Shown in pieces: positions 1-6,020 of a stretch of DNA of 7,229 nucleotides (positions within the stretch are counted from its first letter, which is position 1; every line of letters begins with the position of its first letter). Source of the DNA: Gammaproteobacteria bacterium (GTDB lineage: Bacteria; Pseudomonadota; Gammaproteobacteria; DSM-16500); assembly GCA_013287235.1 (NCBI GenBank), contig JABDEF010000062.1, positions 1-7,229 on the forward strand, given 5' to 3'. A model generated the notes under the pieces. The model was not told the DNA's origin. It worked only from the letters and a program-made list of their open reading frames with translations, and searched no databases. The position numbers and the translations under genes are program-made.

Positions 1-1545
1 AATACTTAATTTTTTATCCAATGCTTTGAATTTTTTTCGGTTGTTTTTATAAGTTTCATATTTTTCCTCAAACACATCATTCAGCTGTTCCCATTCACGA
101 GATAAGGTCCTTTTCTGCTGTAAAAGTAAATCGTGTTCAGTGACGTTTTGTTCTAAATCTTGTGATTTTTTAACTTTCTTAGGTTTGGGAAGTGTTGCTC
201 CTTGTGATGGATTTATATCGTTTTTTTGTTTTTTATCTTTTTCGTTAAATGATTTATTAGGAGTTGTTTTTGTAGGCATCAAATCAAGTAATTGTTTAAC
301 AATGCCATGGTGTAGATGCTTGAGGGCCAAACTGAGCGCGGTCTCACCCCTGCGATTTCGATAATTGATATCGGCGCGACGTTCTATTAATTCGCGAGCG
401 ACCCTTGCACAGCCGCTCTCAGCAGCATAAAGGAGAGCGGTACAATAGCTATCCTTTGCGTTCTGATAATGGATATTAGCACCATTTTTTATTAAGTAGA
501 GTGCTATCTCTTCCTTCCCTTCTATAATAGCGTACCCGAGTGCATTGAGCCCTTCGTTTGTTAAATGCACATCGGCTTTAAGATCTATTAACATGCGTAC
601 AGCCTCTGTATGGCCCTCTTTGGCAGTCTCAATCAGTGCAGTATCACCATCTTCGTCTTGATAATTGATATTTGCTCCGAGAGCAACTAATTCCTTTAGG
701 TTTTTTGGATCGCCTTTTATGGCAGTTTTTATAAGTGCTCGATCAAGATCTAGTTGTCCCGGACCGTTGCCTTGATCGGAAGCCTTGCGAAAACAACGAA
801 CGGCTTCGTTATAATCTTGTTCTACCCCATTACCCTCCAGATACGCAACGGCAAGATTAATATGTGCAGCCGCAAAGCCTTGATTTGCAGCCTTTTGATA
901 TAAAAGAAATGCTTCTTTGGCATCATCCAACAGATATCCAAGATTATTTTGTGCGGGCGCAAAGCCTTGATCAGAAGCCTTACGATATAAACGAATTGCT
1001 TCTTGACAATTATTTTCAATAGGTATGTCATTCTCGGAGTAAACCAATCCCAGATTGAATAATGCTGAGAAATTATTTTTTTCTGCGGCTAAATAATATA
1101 AACGAATCATTTCTTTTTCATCTATCTTTAATTGATCGTTAAGCGCAATGATGTGATCTTTATAATCATTTTGATAAACCAAGGGAATAAAGGTATTTTT
1201 TGAAGCCTCAAACTCCGCATATTCATAGATGTAACGACTTTCAAATTGATATTCTTTGTCAATCACCGCTTTCAAAAAGTTTTGCACTTTTATTATTTTT
1301 TCCCTCCTATCACCATCATCAGGAAACTTTGTATTTACAATAGCTATTGCCAAGCTATTGTTAGGTTCATTAAAGATAGCAAAAAAGATAGCCATCATTG
1401 TGGATGCATCTATTAAAGGATTTTTTAGTTTTTTCATTCGCAATTGATTTTTTTCATTTAATACAAGATTTTCAGCAATAGAAAGAACGAGATTTTTTTC
1501 TTCCTGGATGTTAAATGTATAAGATTGCATAGTAAATGTTCGCAT
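1..1545 (-). CDS. Sel1-repeat and ankyrin-repeat protein (3' partial)
   Basis: This frame stays open to the window edge, giving about 515 residues with no stop, so the C-terminus lies outside. Residue numbers here count from the ATG at 1530. Residues 1-135 are a helical N-terminal region I do not recognise. Residues about 140-255 hold Sel1-like repeats, with motifs such as EAIRLYRKASDQGFAPAQNN and YLEGNGVEQDYNEAVRCFRK; the middle repeat lacks the usual G-x-G loop. Residues about 263-418 hold about five ankyrin repeats (DGDTALIETAKEGH, ALYLIKNGANIHYQ, GETALSLALKH). A Lys-rich tail follows, with PKPKKVKK and a charged, probably coiled-coil end. Both repeat types are protein-binding scaffolds, and the pairing is common in host-directed proteins of intracellular bacteria; the target is unknown. 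The 5'-most ATG is at 1545, preceded in frame by TAG and CAT; a second ATG is at 1530. Neither has a clear Shine-Dalgarno sequence. A promoter lies just upstream, so it is probably transcribed separately from gene C. Confidence 0.9.
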   Translation of the reverse strand, partial: MRTFTMQSYTFNIQEEKNLVLSIAENLVLNEKNQLRMKKLKNPLIDASTMMAIFFAIFNEPNNSLAIAIVNTKFPDDGDRREKIIKVQNFLKAVIDKEYQFESRYIYEYAEFEASKNTFIPLVYQNDYKDHIIALNDQLKIDEKEMIRLYYLAAEKNNFSALFNLGLVYSENDIPIENNCQEAIRLYRKASDQGFAPAQNNLGYLLDDAKEAFLLYQKAANQGFAAAHINLAVAYLEGNGVEQDYNEAVRCFRKASDQGNGPGQLDLDRALIKTAIKGDPKNLKELVALGANINYQDEDGDTALIETAKEGHTEAVRMLIDLKADVHLTNEGLNALGYAIIEGKEEIALYLIKNGANIHYQNAKDSYCTALLYAAESGCARVARELIERRADINYRNRRGETALSLALKHLHHGIVKQLLDLMPTKTTPNKSFNEKDKKQKNDINPSQGATLPKPKKVKKSQDLEQNVTEHDLLLQQKRTLSREWEQLNDVFEEKYETYKNNRKKFKALDKKLSI

Positions 1546-1564
1546 ATGCTATAAATGATTTTTT

Positions 1565-1593
1565 ATTATACTTATTTGTTAAAAAATACACAA
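1565..1593 (-). promoter_or_regulatory. Sigma70-type promoter for the Sel1/ankyrin gene
   Basis: On the minus strand a perfect TATAAT (1570-1565) lies 17 bases downstream of TTGTGT (1593-1588), which matches TTGACA at its first three bases. Transcription would start near 1558. That leaves a leader of about 12 bases to the ATG at 1545, or about 27 bases to the ATG at 1530. It sits in the gap between gene C and the Sel1/ankyrin gene, where a promoter is expected. The weak -35 and the AT-rich background, where TATAAT can occur by chance, limit confidence. Confidence 0.55.
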
Positions 1594-1601
1594 TAGCAAT
1601 A

Positions 1602-1623
1602 TTTGAAATGGTGGAATTTCAAA
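1602..1623 (-). repeat. Perfect 8-bp inverted repeat across the stop codon of gene C
   Basis: TTTGAAAT (1602-1609) and ATTTCAAA (1616-1623) are perfect reverse complements separated by a 6-base loop. The stop codon of gene C (1621-1619) lies inside one arm. The stem is AT-rich and is not followed by a T-run on the minus strand, so it is not a convincing intrinsic terminator. It could be a weak transcript-end hairpin or chance. The stop-side arm is conserved at the 3' end of gene A, but the second arm is not. Confidence 0.4.
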
Positions 1624-2659
1624 AATGGCCAACGTCCCGTGGCCGTGGTGTGAGAGAAAGAGTATTTTTTATACTCTGCTGCATCCAAAAGTCTAAAAAT
1701 TGTGACACCCATGCGTTTAAATAAGCATCTCCCCCCATAGTGGATATATTTAAATTGCTTTTTCGTTTTTTTAAATCTTGAGTAGCTGCCTGTAAAGCTT
1801 GAAATTTTTTTAACTGCTGCCTGTCCCTCAAAACGGCATACGATGGTTGAGGTAATTTGCTCTCTTTTAACAATACATTAATGGTAGCGTAGGTTTTAGC
1901 TAATTCAAGATAATGTCCGCTCATTACTATTCGTGAGGGATCTTGCGATGCACAATCCGATAACTGGGCATAAAAATCGCTTAATTGTCGATAAACATCG
2001 TGATCTTTTGCTGTCTCTGAAGCTTTAATTGAAGTATCGAATAGAATAGCAGCATGTAAATAATATGTCATCGCGTGATTTATTTCAGTGTTATAGGGTT
2101 CTTTTAACTCTTTCTTATACAATGCCAGTTCCTGATACTTTTTGGCTATTTCAATATTGTCACTCGGCGATAAAGCGACGCGAGATAATGACTGAATAGT
2201 ATTATCATAATATGCAATAATATCAATATGTTGCCATCGCTTACAGTTTTTTACCGCTTCCTCATAGATTGCTTTTTTTTCATCACCCATTACTTTTAAA
2301 TAACGATTGTAAGTTTGCTGCAATTGTACGTACATTTCTGCGCGTTGTTTAAAAAAACTAGCTGCTTCTTGTGTTCCCGGATGACTTTTCTGGATATTTC
2401 CAGTAAGACTTTTACATTCTTCTTTAAAATGATCGATTATCTCTTCATAATATTGTTGCGCTGTAATGAGATCATTTTCATATTGTTGAAGTCCAAGTAT
2501 TTTTCCTTGTGTCGCTCTAAGCTCATAGAGCTGAGCCAAGTTAAAGGAATCCTCATAGTTTAATAATTTTTTCTCCCGTATTGCTAAAACAGCTTGATCA
2601 ATATAGAAAATCGCATTTTCATGGTGTAATTCCTTTCGTTTTTGCATCGTCAAACTTTC
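1612..2659 (-). repeat. Duplicated helical module, copy in gene C
   Basis: Paralogous to 5096-6020 in gene A, from four codons before C's ATG to a few bases past the stop (shared TTTTTGAAATTCCA). It is clearly more diverged from A than the A/B module pair, and it contains about 126 bases absent from A around 2070-2195. Confidence 0.8.
1619..2647 (-). CDS. Gene C: helical TPR-like protein, paralog of the C-terminal half of gene A
   Basis: This 342-residue protein is almost all predicted alpha-helix with repeated aromatic/Ala/Leu patterns (YLELAKTYA, RQLSDFYAQLS, AMTYYLHAA), resembling a TPR-like solenoid. Canonical TPR consensus positions are weak, so I do not assign exact repeats. It aligns along its whole length with the last ~300 residues of gene A (shared motifs CKSLTGNIQ, QTYNR, GDAYLNAW/GDAFLSSW, LDFW), including the stop codon and the next few bases. 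It contains about 42 residues absent from A, near residues 155-197. The N-terminal domain of A and B is missing. I chose the ATG at 2647. Coding similarity to A continues four codons upstream (E-S-L-T, to 2659), which indicates truncation of a longer ancestor; a TTG at 2653 is the alternative start. No clear ribosome-binding site is visible. The frame is intact, so it may be a functional short paralog or an uneroded fragment. Function unknown. Confidence 0.75.
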   Translation of the reverse strand: MQKRKELHHENAIFYIDQAVLAIREKKLLNYEDSFNLAQLYELRATQGKILGLQQYENDLITAQQYYEEIIDHFKEECKSLTGNIQKSHPGTQEAASFFKQRAEMYVQLQQTYNRYLKVMGDEKKAIYEEAVKNCKRWQHIDIIAYYDNTIQSLSRVALSPSDNIEIAKKYQELALYKKELKEPYNTEINHAMTYYLHAAILFDTSIKASETAKDHDVYRQLSDFYAQLSDCASQDPSRIVMSGHYLELAKTYATINVLLKESKLPQPSYAVLRDRQQLKKFQALQAATQDLKKRKSNLNISTMGGDAYLNAWVSQFLDFWMQQSIKNTLSLTPRPRDVGHF

Positions 2660-2691
2660 GGTGTAAGAGAAATATTATTTTTCATATCCTG
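2650..2691 (-). pseudogene. Remnant of the 3' end of an A-type gene
   Basis: Read on the minus strand this encodes QDMKNNISLTPKV followed by TGA, which aligns with the last residues of gene A (QQDMKNTIPLTRNFGSRF, stop). At the DNA level, positions 2661-2695 match 5126-5160 at 31 of 35 bases, and similarity ends abruptly upstream. No larger coding region leads into it: an in-frame TAA lies two codons before the Q. It is therefore the leftover tail of a lost paralog, fused to the start of gene C two bases later. The ATG inside it gives an 11-codon mini-frame, with AGGA just before it, ending two bases before C's ATG; coupling to C's translation is possible but unproven. Confidence 0.65.
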
Positions 2692-2803
2692 CGGCGCTTA
2701 CTGTGTTGTGTGAGATATGTTGTGTAAAAATGAATTTGTTATGCTCGCTTTTTACGCGAATTCCGCAACCGCAGTTTAAATGACACTTCCAGCATTTTAT
2801 TTT
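2692..2803. other. Short spacer between gene B and the A-type remnant
   Basis: This 112-base spacer shows no similarity to the paralogous modules. On the minus strand it holds a tiny ATG-started frame of 18 codons (MLEVSFKLRLRNSRKKRA, 2795-2739) without a convincing ribosome-binding site, which I do not call as a gene. A short imperfect hairpin (TCGC/GCGA around a GTAAAAA loop, about 2744-2759) lacks a following T-run, so no terminator is supported. No promoter for gene C could be identified. Confidence 0.4.
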
Positions 2804-5056
2804 TTACATATCAAAAATCTCTTTATGAAGGTTCTGAGCCAAACTTGTCTTGTCTAAAATCAATGTCTTCTTACAACAAGAAAATCGAAACCAAGAGGCT
2901 TTTTCCCTTAAAGATAGCTGGATACTAGTCTGAATGTCGATTACTTTATTTTTATAAACATACTCAATATACTGATCCCTATAGTATGCTATACAATCTT
3001 GCTTAATTCGATTCAGATTTGAAATTTTTCCTTTGTATTGTTTTTCATATGTATCAAAAAAATCGATTATGACTTTTTCTATTTCCACTTTCACCTCCGA
3101 TTTCTTTAATCTCGATTTTTCGACTTGTTTTACTTCTTGGAAATGATGAAATTTTTTATATTTTGTTTTTTTCTGCGGTTGATCCTCGGTTTCATTTTTT
3201 AGGAGATCGAAACGATTTGAAGGAGTGGATAGCCTTTTTTGCTGTTGTTTTATCTTTTTTCCTGATTCCTGAGGGTTTGGATTGATGAATATTTGAGAAG
3301 AACTGCTTGGACTCTGATGCAGTGTTAACGATTTTTTTTGTATTTCTGTTTTCTGATTTATCTTTGTTGGATATGGTGCCATCAATGGAGTCGACTGAGA
3401 CTCAAGTTTTTTATTTTCTTCTTGTTGCGCTGACAAGTTTATTGTCCTATCAGGATTTTCAATAGGGGTAGTGATATCTTTAGAAAATAATACATTATGA
3501 AATCCAAGTATTTTTTTCTGTGTCGCTCTAAGCTCATAAAGTTGATCCAATTTAAAGAAGTCCTCATAAGTTAATAGTTTTTTCTCTAGTATTGCTGAAA
3601 TAGCGTGATTAAGATAGAAAATCGCTCTTTCATGGCATAATTCTTTTTGTCTTTGTTTTGTCAAACTTTCAAAACTCTCGTTTTTTTTATCTTCTTCTAT
3701 TTTTATACTATTTGCTGTCTTCATTTGAAAATTCGCTTCAGTAACAAACCAATCAACAGATGTTTGAAAAGGGAGATGATGATTTCCTTCTAATATTTTT
3801 GTCGTACCAACTGGACTTGGCGGACGTGTCAATTCTATTGTCTGGTTTTTCTCATCTTTAAGAGATACTGTCGTCATCGGTAGCATTCTAAAATCAATCG
3901 CTCTTGCTTGGCATTCTTGACAATCCCCTATACGTACTAATACATTGTTTTTACCTTTCAAAATAGCTCCATAATAGATTTCTACTTCATCCAGATATCC
4001 GCGTTCACTCCGCATTTTTTTTTCTCGCTCTGCAGCTAATTTAGGGTCACAACATTTATAACGCAAAATTGGCCACTTATTTTTCTTTAAATTTACATTA
4101 TAGGAAGAAATTTTTTCAGATAACCTTGTTAGAAGTCCTTGCTGTTTAGGATTTTTTATATCTTCCAGCTCATCTTTGCTAACTATATCTAACTGCTTAT
4201 AACTCCCGTAGTTTTTTATATAAATGTTCTTTGGATTTGTTGTTATTACAACTGTACCGTTTTTTACTGGCCATTGGGTTTTTAATTCTCTCTCCATGTC
4301 CCAGTTTTTTATATCATTATTAAACTTAGACAGATCAATAAACTCATTATGTAAATAAGTAAGACTTGGAAAATGTTTGTTCCCTATTTCCTCATTGTGA
4401 TTTGAAACTATTCTATCAACTTCGTTTCCTAAGGCTTTCCTGTTTTCGACGGTATCTTTATGACAAAAATTTTCAATCACTGTTTTATCAGGCTGTGGTT
4501 GAAGAAGGATAAATTGATTAGATACGAGGTAAACTTGCCCCTGGCAAACTATAATTTGCCCTTGGTTGAAATTCTTAACAGATTTCGGCAATGTATCTCT
4601 ATCTAATAAGCTTAGAGCTTCTGGATTTATACATCGTATTTTATTATAACCGTATTGATGCGCAGTACCTTCTGGAGAAACATTTACTTCGGTCACTATC
4701 TCGATTTCACCGACAGCTTTTTCCCATGATTGCCACTTCTCGGGGTTATACTGTTTAAGATCTTTTAAGAACTTTGATATATGTGACTCAACTCTCTTAG
4801 CTATTTTTGTTCTTTCTTCCAAAGAGCCAAATTGAGATCCAGAAAAAGCGATAATAAGATGTTTCTTTCTATTATTGTTATCATCAAGGGAACTAAACCC
4901 GTGCATTCCTATGGTGTTTTTGCTAGATGCGTCTATTTGATTCACTTGCAGAAAGCGATGCCATTCCTCATCAAGATATTCAGCGATTTCAGCATAGGCA
5001 TTCTCTTTCAATTCCACTAATGGTAATCCTGTGACTATTCCTCTACCAACACTCAT
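2804..5056 (-). CDS. Gene B: paralog of gene A with a replaced C-terminal tail
   Basis: This 750-residue protein has no signal peptide or membrane segment that I can see. Residues 1-455 form a domain of unknown function, closely matching gene A where both are visible. It includes HLIIAFSGSQFG (66-77), a strongly conserved stretch at 58-142, and conserved cysteines C335-C336 and C379-x2-C382 that could bind a metal. Residues 464-519 keep the first helical segment shared with A and C. After G-F at 518-519 the sequence departs: a Ser/Gln/Pro/Lys-rich linker (about 520-630, with SPSSSS), a basic stretch (KKTKYKK, KSRLKKSEVKVEIEK) and an unrecognised helical end containing a second Cys pair (727-728). 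I chose the ATG at 5056 because GAGG lies four bases upstream; a TTG at 5077 would add seven residues. It follows A by 46 bases with no obvious promoter between them, so co-transcription is likely. Biochemical function is unknown. Confidence 0.85.
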   Translation of the reverse strand: MSVGRGIVTGLPLVELKENAYAEIAEYLDEEWHRFLQVNQIDASSKNTIGMHGFSSLDDNNNRKKHLIIAFSGSQFGSLEERTKIAKRVESHISKFLKDLKQYNPEKWQSWEKAVGEIEIVTEVNVSPEGTAHQYGYNKIRCINPEALSLLDRDTLPKSVKNFNQGQIIVCQGQVYLVSNQFILLQPQPDKTVIENFCHKDTVENRKALGNEVDRIVSNHNEEIGNKHFPSLTYLHNEFIDLSKFNNDIKNWDMERELKTQWPVKNGTVVITTNPKNIYIKNYGSYKQLDIVSKDELEDIKNPKQQGLLTRLSEKISSYNVNLKKNKWPILRYKCCDPKLAAEREKKMRSERGYLDEVEIYYGAILKGKNNVLVRIGDCQECQARAIDFRMLPMTTVSLKDEKNQTIELTRPPSPVGTTKILEGNHHLPFQTSVDWFVTEANFQMKTANSIKIEEDKKNESFESLTKQRQKELCHERAIFYLNHAISAILEKKLLTYEDFFKLDQLYELRATQKKILGFHNVLFSKDITTPIENPDRTINLSAQQEENKKLESQSTPLMAPYPTKINQKTEIQKKSLTLHQSPSSSSQIFINPNPQESGKKIKQQQKRLSTPSNRFDLLKNETEDQPQKKTKYKKFHHFQEVKQVEKSRLKKSEVKVEIEKVIIDFFDTYEKQYKGKISNLNRIKQDCIAYYRDQYIEYVYKNKVIDIQTSIQLSLREKASWFRFSCCKKTLILDKTSLAQNLHKEIFDM
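3500..4885 (-). repeat. Duplicated A/B N-terminal module, copy in gene B
   Basis: This stretch is paralogous at DNA level to 5847-7229 in gene A. Similarity ends abruptly at 3500, at the G-F codons of B, and reaches the window edge on the other side, so it probably continues to B's start. Length differences between the copies that I traced are all multiples of three. Confidence 0.85.
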
Positions 5057-5060
5057 AATA

Positions 5061-5064
5061 CCTC
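5061..5064 (-). promoter_or_regulatory. Ribosome-binding site of gene B
   Basis: GAGG on the minus strand lies four bases before the ATG at 5056. It decides this start over the in-frame TTG at 5077, which has only AT-rich sequence upstream. It is the only clear Shine-Dalgarno-like site in the window. Confidence 0.6.
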
Positions 5065-5095
5065 GTTTAATTTGCAAATAATTTGATTTATTTTA

Positions 5096-6020
5096 TGGAA
5101 TTTCAAAAACGGCTACCAAAGTTCCGTGTAAGCGGAATAGTATTTTTCATATCCTGCTGCTGGATCCAAAAGTCTAAAGATTGTGGCGCCCATGAGCTTA
5201 AAAAAGCATCTCCCGTCGTAAAGGGTATATTTAATTGGCTTTTTCGCCTTATTAAATCTTGAGCAGCCATGTGTAAAGCTTCAAAATTATTTATCTTTTC
5301 CTGCCTCCACCCTCCCAAAATTGCATGCGATTGTTGAGATAGTTGACTCTCTTTTAATAATAAACCCGCAATAGCGGCGTAGATTTTAGCTAACTCAAGA
5401 TAGTCTCCGCTCGTTTTTATTCGTGAGGAATCTTGCGATACACAACCCGATATCTTGGCATAAAAATCGCTTAATTGTAGATAAGCAGCGCAAGCTGTCG
5501 TTGGAGATTGAATTGAAGCATCGAGTTGATTAGCAGCACCCAAATAATACCGAATCGTATTATCATAAGATGCAAGCGTATCTCTACGTTGGCATTGCTT
5601 ACATTTTTCTACCGCTTGCACATAGCTTGCTTTCTCTTTAGCATCCACTACTTTTAAACAGCGATTATAAGTTTTCTGCAATCGTAAACGCATTTTTGCC
5701 CGTTGCATAAAATAATACGCTCGTTCTTGTGTGCCCAGAGGGCTATTCTGGATATTTCCAGTAAGGCTTTTACATTCTCGTTTAAAATGGTCGATTGTCT
5801 TTTTATAATATTGGTGAGCTATGATAAGATCATTTTTATCATCTTGAAATCCAAGTACTTTTTTTTGTGTCGCTCTACACTCATAGAGTTGAGCCAATGT
5901 AAAAAAATCCTCATGGATTAATTTTTTCTCCTGTATTCGTATTGCTGAAATAGCATGATTAAGATGGAAAATCGCTCTTTCATGGCATAATTCTTTTTGC
6001 CTTTGCTTTGTCAAACTTTC
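5096..6020 (-). repeat. Duplicated helical module, copy in gene A
   Basis: Partner of 1612-2659. Its first part (5847-6020) is also shared with gene B, making this the only segment common to all three genes: roughly 55 residues from SLTKQRQKEL to the G-F switch point. Confidence 0.8.

Noticed and set aside
140..364. Plus-strand open frame of 74 codons
   Set aside because: It is antisense to the continuous ankyrin-repeat coding frame and has no recognisable domain or ribosome-binding site.
869..1003. Possible CRISPR-like or tandem DNA repeat (similar stretches near 870 and 959)
   Set aside because: The repeats are imperfect, in frame and encode Sel1 motifs; they are protein repeats rather than a DNA array.
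822..1031. Minus-strand open frame of 69 codons
   Set aside because: It is a shifted-frame shadow of the Sel1 repeats; its internal repetition only reflects the repeated DNA of the real gene.
1602..1623. Intrinsic terminator after gene C
   Set aside because: The stem is AT-rich with no GC core and no T-run on the transcribed side.
1256..1724. Two overlapping plus-strand open frames (1256-1447 and 1536-1724)
   Set aside because: Both are antisense to the Sel1/ankyrin gene start and the gene C end, and have low-complexity hydrophobic composition typical of antisense reads of AT-rich genes.
2315..2563. Plus-strand open frame similar to another at 5703-5921, suggesting a conserved antisense gene
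   Set aside because: The similarity follows automatically from the paralogy of genes C and A on the other strand; start positions differ and no ribosome-binding site is visible.
3860..4060. Deaminase-type active site suggested by the CxxC motif
   Set aside because: No H-A-E or equivalent motif lies at the expected place before the CxxC, so a deaminase call is not supported.
4832..5020. Plus-strand open frame of 62 codons opposite gene B's N-terminus
   Set aside because: It is antisense to the well-supported gene B coding region and shows no domain features.
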